Below, one piece after another: positions 16,673 through 24,760 of a stretch of DNA of 46,151 nt. The notes beneath the pieces are model-generated. The model was given only the letters and a program-made list of their open reading frames with translations. It was not told where the DNA came from and made no database searches. A program made the translations under genes and the position numbers. Within the stretch, counting starts at the first letter, position 1. Each line of letters begins with the position of its first letter. The DNA is from JBPCMN01 sp013695115 (GTDB lineage Bacteria > Actinomycetota > Acidimicrobiia > IMCC26256 > JACDBD01). The stretch lies in NCBI GenBank assembly GCA_051002235.1, contig JBPCMN010000086.1, forward strand, positions 1 to 46,151, written 5' to 3'.

Positions 16673-18927
16673 GGCGAACCGCGATCGCGGTCGCGGTCGC
16701 GGCCGTGTCGGTCGTCGCGTCGGCCGGCACGGGGATCGCCGCCCCGGCTGGTGAGGGCGACGGTCGCGTCGACCGCGTTCTGATCTTCACGTTGCCCAAC
16801 GTGGGCTGGGCCGACCTCGATCGCGTCGAGCTCCCGAACCTCGAGCGGTTCTTCGAGCGGGCTGCCGTCGCCGGCCTTTCCGCCCGCGCCAGCACCGATC
16901 GGCGCACGACCCGCCTGGGCGACGGGTACATCACGCTCGGCGCCGGGACCCGGGCGATCGGAGACGCGGGCGTGACCGACGGGCAGGGCTTCGGCGCCGA
17001 CGAGCCCTTCGGGGCCGACACCGCCGCCGAGGCGTTCCGGCGCCGCACCGGCCGGGAGGTCGAAAGTGGGATCGTCCAGCTCGGCGTCGCCCAGATCGTC
17101 GCCGGCAACGACGATCTCCTCCTCGACGCCGAGCCTGGGGCGCTCGGCGAGACGCTCGCCGACGCCGGGTACAGCCGGGCGGTAATCGCCAACGCCGACG
17201 GTACGGAGCCCAGGGGTGAGCCGCCGGTGTTCCGGCGGCAGGCGGTGAACGCCCTCATGGACGAGCACGGGGTCGTGAGCGGCGGACGAGTCGACCCCGG
17301 GCTGCTCGCGGACGACGGCCACGCCCCCTACGGCGTGCGCCTCGACCGCGCCGCGGTGGTATCGGCGTTCGAGACAGCGTGGGTATCGCGCTCGGTTGTG
17401 CTGGTCGAAGCATCGGATCTCGTGCGCGCCGACACCTACCGGAGCGTCGCGACCTCGGCCCAGGATCAGGCGCTGGTCGACGCCGCGCTGCGCCGTAGCG
17501 ACCGGCTCTTCGGCGAGCTCATGGACGAGGTCGATCCCGGCCGTGATGCGGTGCTGGTGGTCGGCCCGGCGCACGCCGAGGGCACCGCGGCGCTGACGGT
17601 GGCGGCGTTGGGCGCCCCCGGCATCGAGCCGGGACTGCTGCGCTCCGCGACCACGAGGCGCTCCGGGTTCGTGCAGCTCTACGACGTGGCCCCGACGGTC
17701 CTCGACCTCGTCGGCGTCGACCGACCCTCGTCGATGGCAGGTCGGCCGTTCGAAGTCGGGAGGCGCGGCGGGGACACCGGCGACCGCATCGCTTTCATGA
17801 TCGAGGCGAACGAGGCCGCCCGGTTCATCGCCGGCCGGGTCGAACCGCTCGCGCTCGTGATCGTCACGGCCCACGCCGCGCTGCTGGCGCTGACCTGGTT
17901 GTGGCTCGCGGGGCGCTGGCGCGCCCCGGTGGCGCCGCTGGCGCTGGAGTTCGGCGCACTGGTACTCCTCGGTCTGATCCCGGCGGTCTATCTCGCCCGG
18001 CTCGTCCCGTTCCACGACCTCGGCGCGGTGCCGTACTGGATGTTCCTGGTCGGCGTTGCGATCGCGCTCGCGGCGGTGTACCGGCTGGTGGGCCGGCGAA
18101 CCGCGATCAACTCGCTCGTCGTCGCTACCGGCGCGATCGCGGGCTTGCTCGCGCTCGACGTGCTGTTCGGCTCCCGCCTCCAGATCAACAGCGCGCTCGG
18201 GAACTCGCCCATCGTCGCCGGTCGGTTCACCGGGTTCGGGAACCTCGCGTACGCCGCCCTCGGCTCGGCCGCGCTCGCGCTGGCGGTGTTCGTCGTGGCC
18301 CGGATCGGCCGACCGACCGGGACATGGATCGCGGTAGGCATCCTCACGGTGGTGCTCGTCGTCGACGGCGCGCCCTTCTGGGGTTCCGACGTCGGCGGGG
18401 TTTTGTCGCTGGCTCCGGCTTTCCTCGTGACCGGCGGCCTGCTCTTCGGGTGGAAGTTCCGGCTGCGCACAATGCTGCTCGCCGCCGGCGCGACCGTCGT
18501 CGCCGTCGCCGGCTTCGCCCTGCTGGACCTGGCGCGTCCATCGGAGCGGCGAACCCACCTCGGGCGCCTCTTCGAGAAGATCGGTGACGAGGGCTGGTCG
18601 GGCTTCGCCACCGTCGTGACTCGCAAGCTCGAGGCCAACGTCGGGAACGTGGCGAACACGGTCTGGGCGCTGTCGGTGATCGCGGCGGTCGGGTTCGTCA
18701 TCGCCCTTGTGGTGTGGGCGCCGGCCCGGCTACGCGACCTGGACCGCTCGACGCCCGTGTTCCGCGCCGGCGCGATCGGCGCCGCTGTACTCCTGGGCCT
18801 GGGCTTCGCGCTGAACGACTCGGGCATCAAGGTCCCGGGAGTCATGCTCACCGTCTTCGACGCCACGCTGGTCGTGCTGCTCGTCCGTGGCGCGCCGGCG
18901 GCGCACGCGGGGAAGATCCCAGCGTGA
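16669..18927 (+). CDS. secreted alkaline-phosphatase-fold domain fused to ~11 TM helices
   Basis: The 752-residue protein starts with a signal peptide (about 1-25), then an extracytoplasmic domain (about 33-395) whose start (VDRVLIFTLPNVGWADL, LPNLERFFERAAVAGLSARA, GYITLGAGTRA) and end (VQLYDVAPTVLDLVGVDRPS) follow the alkaline phosphatase/phosphoglyceromutase fold, then about 11 hydrophobic segments (about 400-745). The usual first metal-binding Asp is replaced by LPN, so catalysis is uncertain. Wedged by 4-nt overlaps between murJ and a MraY/WecA-like gene, it probably acts on cell-envelope lipid-linked sugars or polymers (inference). I know no characterised member. Confidence 0.75.
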   Translation: MRRTAIAVAVAAVSVVASAGTGIAAPAGEGDGRVDRVLIFTLPNVGWADLDRVELPNLERFFERAAVAGLSARASTDRRTTRLGDGYITLGAGTRAIGDAGVTDGQGFGADEPFGADTAAEAFRRRTGREVESGIVQLGVAQIVAGNDDLLLDAEPGALGETLADAGYSRAVIANADGTEPRGEPPVFRRQAVNALMDEHGVVSGGRVDPGLLADDGHAPYGVRLDRAAVVSAFETAWVSRSVVLVEASDLVRADTYRSVATSAQDQALVDAALRRSDRLFGELMDEVDPGRDAVLVVGPAHAEGTAALTVAALGAPGIEPGLLRSATTRRSGFVQLYDVAPTVLDLVGVDRPSSMAGRPFEVGRRGGDTGDRIAFMIEANEAARFIAGRVEPLALVIVTAHAALLALTWLWLAGRWRAPVAPLALEFGALVLLGLIPAVYLARLVPFHDLGAVPYWMFLVGVAIALAAVYRLVGRRTAINSLVVATGAIAGLLALDVLFGSRLQINSALGNSPIVAGRFTGFGNLAYAALGSAALALAVFVVARIGRPTGTWIAVGILTVVLVVDGAPFWGSDVGGVLSLAPAFLVTGGLLFGWKFRLRTMLLAAGATVVAVAGFALLDLARPSERRTHLGRLFEKIGDEGWSGFATVVTRKLEANVGNVANTVWALSVIAAVGFVIALVVWAPARLRDLDRSTPVFRAGAIGAAVLLGLGFALNDSGIKVPGVMLTVFDATLVVLLVRGAPAAHAGKIPA

Positions 18928-19763
18928 CCATCCTGGTCGCGCTGGCGCTCGGGGCGGTCACGGTCACGTTCTTGCGGGTCGGCGCGAGCGACGTGCTGGC
19001 TGCACCCGCGCTGGCGCGGCGGAACTACCGCGATCAGTCCGTCCCGACCGCCGGCGGTGTCCTCATCGTGCTTGGGGTGCTCGTCGTCGAAGCGGGGCGG
19101 GCGGTGACGGGCGCCATGGGTTTTGGCGACGAGCCCGGGTTGACCCTATCCCGCAGCCTGGTGCTCTTTGCCGTGTTCGGCTTCGGCCTGCTGGGGCTGG
19201 TGGACGACCTGCTCGGCGAGGACGACGCCCGCGGCTTTCGCGGCCACGTCGGCGCGCTCGTGGCCGGGCGACTGACCACGGGGTTCCTGAAGCTGCTCGG
19301 CGGCGCGGGCGTAGCCGTTGTCTTGGTGGCGACGCCCGGATTCGCCGGCGGTCGCCGGCTCGTCACCGACGCGCTCCTCATCGCGCTGGCCGCCAACCTC
19401 GGCAACCTGTTCGATCGTGCCCCCGGGCGCGCCATCAAGATGAGCCTGCTCGCGTACGTCCCGCTGGCGTTCGCGCTCGGGTCGAACACGGTCGGCGTCG
19501 CGCTCGCGCCCGTGATGGGAGCGACGCTCGGGCTGCTGGTACCAGACGTGCGCGAGCGGCTGATGATCGGTGACACCGGCGCCAACGTGATCGGCGCGGT
19601 TCTCGGGCTAGGCGTCGTTCTCGGGCTCGGCCAGACGGCGCGCACGGTCGTTCTCATCGTGGTGGCGGCGCTGAACATCGCCGCCGAGCTGGTGTCGTTC
19701 AGCCGCGTCATCGACCGTGTGCCGCCGCTGCGCGCCCTCGATCGCCTCGGGCAGGCGCGCTAG
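18924..19763 (+). CDS. MraY/WecA-like polyprenyl-phosphate transferase homologue
   Basis: The 279-residue membrane protein has about nine TM helices and the marks of the polyprenyl-phosphate N-acetylhexosamine-1-phosphate transferase family: PTAGGVLIVLGVL near 36-48, the LLGLVDDLLGEDDARGFRGH motif near 90-109 (DD plus a basic/acidic loop), ANLGNLFDRAPGRAIK near 158-173, and MIGDTGANVIGAVLG near 214-228. It is shorter than MraY (~360), missing part of the terminal helices, so it is a small relative; substrate unknown. The GTG overlaps the stop of the phosphatase-fold gene, which suggests a shared lipid-linked substrate. It ends this long operon. Confidence 0.82.
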   Translation: MTILVALALGAVTVTFLRVGASDVLAAPALARRNYRDQSVPTAGGVLIVLGVLVVEAGRAVTGAMGFGDEPGLTLSRSLVLFAVFGFGLLGLVDDLLGEDDARGFRGHVGALVAGRLTTGFLKLLGGAGVAVVLVATPGFAGGRRLVTDALLIALAANLGNLFDRAPGRAIKMSLLAYVPLAFALGSNTVGVALAPVMGATLGLLVPDVRERLMIGDTGANVIGAVLGLGVVLGLGQTARTVVLIVVAALNIAAELVSFSRVIDRVPPLRALDRLGQAR

Positions 19764-19819
19764 GAGCTGCCGCCGGCTGCGCGCGGGAGCGGCGAGCGAA
19801 GCGAGCGCGACCAGATGAC
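19764..19819. other. short convergent gap with tandem GCGAGCG motifs
   Basis: Between two converging genes the sequence carries GAGCGGCGAGCGAAGCGAGCGCG (written here in two parts: GAGCGGCGAGCG and AAGCGAGCGCG). The direct GCGAGCG repetition resembles the flanks of the 31-codon ORF repeats but no such ORF is present. No T-tract terminator is seen. Confidence 0.3.
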
Positions 19820-21265
19820 CTAGTCGCAGCGCGTGCGTTCGTACAGGACGCGCCGCCCGCCGTAGCGCGCGGTCACGGCATAGCCCTCGTCGGCCAGCTC
19901 CGCGGGGAGGCCGGGGAGGTTGCCGTAGCGGTCGTCCCAGACCAGCACCGCGCACACCTCGTCCTCTGCGGCCGCGTCCACGATCACGGCGGTGGTGATC
20001 TGGCCCTGCTCGATGCGCTTGATCGACGCGTCGACGAGATAGCCGGGGACGCGGCGTCCTGCCCGCCAGGCCAGGCCGGGCTCGTCGGTGATCACCTCGG
20101 CGTCGGCGGGGAGCTCGGCCAGCGCGGCGACGACGGCCCGCTCCTCCGTGTTGGCGCGACCGGGCCACAGCATCGGCCGGGCATGGCCCAGGTACCACGG
20201 CGCGACTGCCAGCCCCACCACCGCCAGGACCGCGGTGCTGCGGAGTGGTCGCAGCGCGGCGAGGAGCGCGAGGGCCGGGATCACCTCGGCCAGCTGTGGA
20301 CGCCAGAACGCGGGCTCGAGGACCAGCAGGAGTACGACACCGCCGGCCCAGGCCGCGAGGAGCCCGGCGGACATGCGGACGGGGGGCGCGTCGGCCGCGG
20401 CTTCGTTCTGCGCCGTGTCCCCACGCCGGGGGAGCGCGGCGCCGGCCAGCGCCAGAACGCCCGCCGCGACCACGAGGGCGTCCCGCTCGAGCAGGGTCCG
20501 CACCACCTTCCGGGCGGCGCCGGCGTGGGAGGCGGTGCGGGCTGAGTTGCGGTGGTACTCGATGTACTGGTCCCACACCCGACCGAAGCCCCACGGCAGC
20601 GTGACCACCAACCCGACCGCGACGGCGGCGCCGGCCGCGAGCACGACGTCGCGGGGCCGGCGGCGCCCGAGGAGCAGGAGGCCGACCGGCAGGGCGGCCG
20701 GGAGCACGAGCACCTTGATGCACAGGGCCGCCCCCAGGGCCAGCCCGACCGCGACCGCCCGGGCCGACGAGGGCCGGGCGCGGTAGCCGAACGCGAGTGC
20801 GACCGCGGTCGTGGCCAGGGCGAGGGCCGGCCCGTCCGACGTGATCGGTGCTGTCGCCCACAGCACCGAGCCGCTCGTCGCCACCAGGCCGGCGGCCAGC
20901 AGCGCGCCGTGCCGGGTCGTGAGGTGGCGACCGGCGGCGTACGTCGCCACGGTCACGGCCGCGCCGGCCGCGAGCGGCAGCAGGCGAGGGGCGTTCTCGG
21001 TCCGCAGTCCGACCAGGTCGGCGAGCCACACCAGGGGGAGGAACAGCGGGCCCTGGGGGGAGAAGATGTCCCGGAACGGCAGCTCGCCGTCCCGCAGGAG
21101 CAGGGCCGACGACCCGAACACGCCGTCGTCGTAGGTCAGGAACCGGTCGGCGACGAGGGCGGGCACGCGGATGAGCAGCGCGCCGGCGGCGAGCAGGGCG
21201 GCGTCGATCCGCCGGGTGCGGTCCGCCGCCGCCGCCGTGACGCGAGTGCCGGCCGCTGTCGCCAT
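19820..21265 (-). CDS. ArnT/PMT-type (GT39/GT83-like) membrane glycosyltransferase
   Basis: The 481-residue protein has about ten TM helices and, after TM1, the loop LTYDDGVFGSSALLLRDGEL (about 43-62) with adjacent acidic residues, as in GT-C enzymes that use polyprenyl-phosphate sugars, followed by RDIFSPQGPLFLPLVW. A soluble C-terminal part (about 370-481) is typical of the PMT_2 group. It probably transfers a sugar outside the membrane; the acceptor is unknown. The ATG at 21265 follows a minus-strand -10 box by 6 nt. It is convergent with the WecA-like gene and divergent from pyrG. Confidence 0.82.
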   Translation of the reverse strand: MATAAGTRVTAAAADRTRRIDAALLAAGALLIRVPALVADRFLTYDDGVFGSSALLLRDGELPFRDIFSPQGPLFLPLVWLADLVGLRTENAPRLLPLAAGAAVTVATYAAGRHLTTRHGALLAAGLVATSGSVLWATAPITSDGPALALATTAVALAFGYRARPSSARAVAVGLALGAALCIKVLVLPAALPVGLLLLGRRRPRDVVLAAGAAVAVGLVVTLPWGFGRVWDQYIEYHRNSARTASHAGAARKVVRTLLERDALVVAAGVLALAGAALPRRGDTAQNEAAADAPPVRMSAGLLAAWAGGVVLLLVLEPAFWRPQLAEVIPALALLAALRPLRSTAVLAVVGLAVAPWYLGHARPMLWPGRANTEERAVVAALAELPADAEVITDEPGLAWRAGRRVPGYLVDASIKRIEQGQITTAVIVDAAAEDEVCAVLVWDDRYGNLPGLPAELADEGYAVTARYGGRRVLYERTRCD

Positions 21266-21271
21266 CGGAGC

Positions 21272-21277
21272 ACGGTA
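21272..21277 (-). promoter_or_regulatory. -10 box, leaderless-type promoter of the glycosyltransferase gene
   Basis: On the minus strand TACCGT ends 6 nt before the ATG at 21265. Confidence 0.45.
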
Positions 21278-21284
21278 CCTAAGT

Positions 21285-21378
21285 CGCAGCGGAGCGACCC
21301 ATGGAGTGGATCCGCGAGACCGCCGCGCGGTTGGTGGTAAGTTCGTCCGTGTCCCCCTCCGCGGGTCGCTCCGCTCCG
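21285..21378. repeat. 16-bp inverted repeat arms around a 62-bp loop upstream of pyrG
   Basis: The left arm CGCAGCGGAGCGACCC (21285-21300) is the reverse complement, with one mismatch, of GGGTCGCTCCGCTCCG (21363-21378). Transcribed rightwards from a promoter before the left arm the pair would form a strong stem upstream of pyrG. The right arm is also the edge of the 53-bp repeat shared with the start of xerD. Confidence 0.55.
21338..21343 (+). promoter_or_regulatory. candidate -10 box upstream of pyrG
   Basis: TAAGTT ends 5 nt before a GTG (21349) that opens a 32-codon frame running into the pyrG start. If used, pyrG mRNA would begin with that small frame, not with pyrG itself. Confidence 0.35.
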
Positions 21379-21447
21379 CCGTCCCGCTCGTCCGAGCACG
21401 GCCGCGCTCCGCTCCGACCCTCGCCCTTCCCTCAGGCCCCGGCGTGA
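21349..21447 (+). CDS. possible 32-residue leader ORF overlapping the pyrG start
   Basis: A GTG 5 nt after a -10 box opens 32 codons rich in Ser, Pro, Arg and Ala, ending in PSPFPQAPA and a TGA that overlaps the pyrG GTG as GTGA. Architecture and length echo the 31-codon ORFs before recN, trpS and the HMG-CoA-lyase-like gene, but the peptide is not homologous and most of it is encoded by the 53-bp repeat. The frame may be open only because of GC bias. Confidence 0.25.
   Translation: MSPSAGRSAPPSRSSEHGRAPLRPSPFPQAPA
21363..21415 (-). repeat. 53-bp interspersed repeat (family B), copy upstream of pyrG
   Basis: Read on the minus strand this segment matches 23687-23739 (plus strand) at 50 of 53 positions by my own alignment. 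Both ends contain GGAGCGGAGC, so each unit has direct repeats at its flanks and the core GTGCTCGGAC in the middle. A partial third copy of the edge (CGGAGCGACCCATG-like) lies at about 21289-21303. Confidence 0.7.
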
Positions 21448-23102
21448 CCGTCAAGCACATCTTCGTCACCGGCGGCGTCGCGTCCAGCCTCGGCAAGGGT
21501 CTCACCGCTTCCTCGCTCGGGCGTCTGCTCAAGAGCCGGGGCCTACGGGTCACGATGCAGAAGCTCGACCCGTACATCAACGTCGACCCGGGGACGATGA
21601 ACCCGTTCCAGCACGGCGAGGTCTTCGTGACCGACGACGGCGGCGAGACCGACCTCGACCTCGGTCACTACGAGCGCTTCGTCGACGTCCCGCTGAGCAA
21701 GAAGTCGAACGCCACCACCGGCTCGATCTACCAGGAGGTGCTCGCCAAGGAGCGTCGGGGCGCGTACCTGGGCCAGACCGTGCAGGTGATCCCCCACATC
21801 ACCGACGAGATCAAGGAGCGCATCCTCCGCCTCGCCGACGAGGACGTCGACGTCGTGATCACCGAGGTCGGTGGCACCGTCGGCGACATCGAGATCCTGC
21901 CGTTCCTCGAGGCGATCCGGCAGTTCCGCAAGGATGTGGGGCGCGACCGGGTCTTCTACGTCCACGTCACGCTGGTCCCGTTCATCGGGCCCTCGGGTGA
22001 GCAGAAGACGAAGCCGACCCAGCACTCGGTCACCGAGCTGCGGAGCCGCGGCATCCAGCCCGACGCCATCGTCTGCCGGTCCGATCGGCCGATCCCGACC
22101 CGGCTGAAGGAGAAGATCTCGCAACTGTGCGACGTGCCCGAGGAGGCCGTCGTCTCGGCCGTCGACGCCGGCACGCTCTACGAGATCCCGCTGGTCCTGC
22201 ACGACGAGGGCCTCGACGACTACGTCTGCCGGGTCCTCCACCTCGACGACGGCCCCCCTGACCTGGAGACGTGGCGCGACCTCGTCCGGCGGGTGGAGGG
22301 GGCCGAGCAGGAAGTGCGCATCGGCCTCGTCGGCAAATACGTGAACCTGCCCGACGCCTACCTCTCGGTCGTCGAAGCGTTGCGGCACGGCGGTTACGCG
22401 TGCTCCGGGCGCGTCGTCGTCGACTGGATCGCGTCCGACGACGCCGAAGGCCTCCTCGCCGAAGGGCGGCTGCGTGACCTCGACGGAATCGTGATCCCGG
22501 GCGGGTTCGGCATCCGCGGCATCGAAGGCAAGATCACCGCCGCTGCGTACGCCCGTGAGCACGCGATTCCGTTCCTCGGCCTGTGCCTCGGGTTGCATTG
22601 CGCCACGATCGAGTTCGCCCGCAATGTCTGCAGGCTCGCTGGCGCCAACTCCAGCGAGTTCGATCCCCACAGTCCGCACCCGGTCATCGACCTCATGGAC
22701 GAGCAACGCGAGATCGTCGACCTCGGCGGCACGATGCGACTGGGCGCGTACCCGGCCAAGCTGGTGCCCGGGACGATCGTGCACGGCGCCTACGGGGAGG
22801 AAGTCGTGTACGAGCGGCACCGCCACCGCTACGAGGTCAACAACAAGTACCGCCGGCCGCTCGAAGAGGCCGGGCTGGTCTGCTCGGGGACCTCGCCCGA
22901 CGACCGCCTGGTCGAATTCATCGAGCTCCCGCGCTCGGTACACCCGTTCTTCGTCGCCACCCAGGCCCACCCCGAGTTCAAGAGCCGTCCCGACCGGCCC
23001 CACCCGCTGTTCGCGGCGTTCGTCGCCGCGGCCTGCGACCGGGCCGAGGGGCGCGCGCCCCGGCTGCCGATCCCGACGGCCGATGCCGGCGTGGGTCGGT
23101 GA
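21444..23102 (+). CDS. pyrG: CTP synthase
   Basis: The 552-residue enzyme makes CTP from UTP, ATP and glutamine. N-terminal synthetase domain (1 to ~270): KHIFVTGGVASSLGKGLTAS at 4-23, DPYINVDPGTMNPFQHGEV near 42-60, EVGGTVGDIE near 143-152. C-terminal class-I glutaminase (about 290-552): the catalytic Cys in LGLCLGLH near 379 and the His-Glu pair in AHPEF near 507-511. The GTG at 21444 is the family start; the frame remains open further upstream but that is repeat sequence. The next gene overlaps by 4 nt. Upstream repeats and a possible small ORF suggest a special leader. Confidence 0.96.
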   Translation: MTVKHIFVTGGVASSLGKGLTASSLGRLLKSRGLRVTMQKLDPYINVDPGTMNPFQHGEVFVTDDGGETDLDLGHYERFVDVPLSKKSNATTGSIYQEVLAKERRGAYLGQTVQVIPHITDEIKERILRLADEDVDVVITEVGGTVGDIEILPFLEAIRQFRKDVGRDRVFYVHVTLVPFIGPSGEQKTKPTQHSVTELRSRGIQPDAIVCRSDRPIPTRLKEKISQLCDVPEEAVVSAVDAGTLYEIPLVLHDEGLDDYVCRVLHLDDGPPDLETWRDLVRRVEGAEQEVRIGLVGKYVNLPDAYLSVVEALRHGGYACSGRVVVDWIASDDAEGLLAEGRLRDLDGIVIPGGFGIRGIEGKITAAAYAREHAIPFLGLCLGLHCATIEFARNVCRLAGANSSEFDPHSPHPVIDLMDEQREIVDLGGTMRLGAYPAKLVPGTIVHGAYGEEVVYERHRHRYEVNNKYRRPLEEAGLVCSGTSPDDRLVEFIELPRSVHPFFVATQAHPEFKSRPDRPHPLFAAFVAAACDRAEGRAPRLPIPTADAGVGR

Positions 23103-23665
23103 GCGAGTTCCGAGTCGTCGCGTCCACCGACATCGCCGACGCAGGGTTCCTGCGTCTCTCGCGCGATGAGGTCCTGGGACCGACGGGTGAATCGTTCACC
23201 CGTCACGTCGTGCACCACCCCGGCGCGGTCGTCGTGGTGCCGGTGGACGCCGGGGGCGAAAACACGCTCATGGTCCGCCAGTACCGCGTCGCGGTGCGGC
23301 GCACGCTCCTCGAGTCGCCCGCGGGCAAGACCGACGTCGACGGTGAGCCGCCCGACGTCACCGCCCAGCGTGAGCTCGAGGAGGAGATCGGCCGCCGGGC
23401 CGGTCGGCTCGTGCCCCTGGCGACCTGCTTCAACTCGCCGGGCTTCACCGACGAGCTCACCCACATCTACGCCGGTCTCGACCTCACGGAGATCCCGCAC
23501 GCGCGTGTCGGCCCGGAGGAGGCGGCGATGACAATCGAGCAGATCCCACTGCGCGACGTCGACCGCCTGGTTGCCGCGGGCGAGATCATGCACGCGACCA
23601 GCATCATCGGGCTGCTCCTCACCCGCCGGTACCTCGAGGGCGAGTACCGCGTCATCGGGAGCTGA
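23099..23665 (+). CDS. NUDIX hydrolase, ADP-ribose pyrophosphatase type
   Basis: The 188-residue protein has a Nudix box in the form used by actinobacterial ADP-ribose pyrophosphatases, SPAGKTDVDGEPPDVTAQ followed directly by RELEEEIG (about 76-101; six rather than five residues between the Gly and the first Glu). It hydrolyses ADP-ribose or a related nucleotide sugar. The pyrG-NUDIX-xerD order is the same as Rv1699-Rv1700-Rv1701 in Mycobacterium tuberculosis. The GTG overlaps the pyrG stop. Confidence 0.9.
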   Translation: MSEFRVVASTDIADAGFLRLSRDEVLGPTGESFTRHVVHHPGAVVVVPVDAGGENTLMVRQYRVAVRRTLLESPAGKTDVDGEPPDVTAQRELEEEIGRRAGRLVPLATCFNSPGFTDELTHIYAGLDLTEIPHARVGPEEAAMTIEQIPLRDVDRLVAAGEIMHATSIIGLLLTRRYLEGEYRVIGS

Positions 23666-23684
23666 GCGCGCCGCCGTGACGAAC

Positions 23685-24713
23685 ATGGAGCGGAGCGGAG
23701 CCGTGCTCGGACCAGCGGGACGGCGGAGCGGAGCGACCCATGCAGAGGCGGCGGTCACCGACCGGGCCGCCGATACGCTCGACCGCCTCGTCGCGGAGTA
23801 CGACACCTGGCTCACGGTCGAGCGGGGCCTGGCCGCGAACACCGTGCTCGCGTACCGGCGCGACCTGCGGCGCTACGCCGCGTTCCTGCGTGACCTGGGG
23901 ATCGGTGACCCGCCGACGATCTCCGAGGCGACCGTGTTGGCGTACGTCGAGCAGCTCAAGGCGGCGCGCGACGACGAGGGACGACCCTTCGCGCCCTCGT
24001 CGATCGCCCGGGCGCTGGCGGCGGTCCGCTCCTTCCACCGGTTCTGCGTCGACGAGGGCTTCCTCGAGGTCGATCCCAGCGAGGAGGTCGGCGCGCCGCG
24101 CGTCCCCCAGGGCATCCCCAAGGCGCTCACCGAGGCCGAGGTCGGCGCGCTCCTCGACACCGTCGCCGGTGGCGACGCCCGCGCCGGGCGGGACCGTGCC
24201 ATCCTCGAGACGCTGTACGCCGCCGGGGTGCGCATCAGCGAGCTGGTCGGCCTCGACCGCCGCGACGTCGACCTCGACGGCGGCCTCCTGCGGGTCCTCG
24301 GCAAGGGCAGCAAGGAACGGGTGGTCCCGATGGGACGGACGGCCCGAGCCGCGCTGGTGGCGTACCTCGACCGCGGGCGTCCCGCGCTGGCCGCGAGCGG
24401 TGGTCGCACCCGCAGCGGCGACGCGGTGTTCCTGAACGCGCGCGGCGGCCGCCTCACCCGGCAGGGTTGTTGGAAGATCGTGCGGGCGGCGGGGGAGCGA
24501 GCGGGGTTGGGCGAACAGCTGTCACCCCACGTGCTGCGCCATTCGTGCGCGACGCACATGCTCGATCACGGCGCCGACATCCGGGTCGTGCAGGAGCTGC
24601 TCGGTCACGCCAGCCTGTCGACGACCCAGGTGTACACGAAGGTCTCGCCCGAGCGGCTGCGCGCGGTGTACGACGCCGCCCATCCTCGGGCTCGGGGCAC
24701 CGAACAGGGGTAA
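23685..24713 (+). CDS. xerD: tyrosine recombinase XerD-like
   Basis: About 342 residues. Core-binding domain (about 38-130; EYDTWLTVERGLAANTVLAY), then catalytic domain with Arg in AAGVRISELVGL (~182), Lys in GKGSKERVVPMG, HVLRHSCATHML (~280-291), LGHASLSTTQVYTKV (~304-318) with the nucleophile Tyr. It resolves chromosome dimers at dif together with XerC; position after pyrG-NUDIX supports the housekeeping role. The true start is unclear: the ATG at 23685 and GTG at 23676 are in frame, and the first ~20 residues (AVLGPAGRRSGATHAE) are encoded by the 53-bp repeat and have no match in XerD proteins I know. Confidence 0.9.
   Translation: MERSGAVLGPAGRRSGATHAEAAVTDRAADTLDRLVAEYDTWLTVERGLAANTVLAYRRDLRRYAAFLRDLGIGDPPTISEATVLAYVEQLKAARDDEGRPFAPSSIARALAAVRSFHRFCVDEGFLEVDPSEEVGAPRVPQGIPKALTEAEVGALLDTVAGGDARAGRDRAILETLYAAGVRISELVGLDRRDVDLDGGLLRVLGKGSKERVVPMGRTARAALVAYLDRGRPALAASGGRTRSGDAVFLNARGGRLTRQGCWKIVRAAGERAGLGEQLSPHVLRHSCATHMLDHGADIRVVQELLGHASLSTTQVYTKVSPERLRAVYDAAHPRARGTEQG
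23687..23739 (+). repeat. 53-bp interspersed repeat (family B), copy at the start of xerD
   Basis: Fifty of 53 bases match the reverse complement of 21363-21415. It begins right at the annotated XerD start and supplies its first codons. The 3' edge CGGAGCGACCCATG is also present once more near 21289-21303. Confidence 0.7.
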
Positions 24714-24748
24714 GGGTTTCCCTTGGGGCCGGGCGGGGCGGCGGGCAG

Positions 24749-24754
24749 TATCCT
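24749..24754 (+). promoter_or_regulatory. -10 box, leaderless-type promoter of the DksA-type gene
   Basis: TATCCT ends 6 nt before the ATG at 24761, without a Shine-Dalgarno sequence. Confidence 0.5.
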
Positions 24755-24760
24755 GGCCTC

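Noticed and set aside
16669..18927. Calling the 752-residue membrane protein a phosphoglycerate mutase or alkaline phosphatase
   Set aside because: The fold pattern is suggestive but the first metal-binding Asp and other ligand motifs are not clear, so an activity name would be unsupported.
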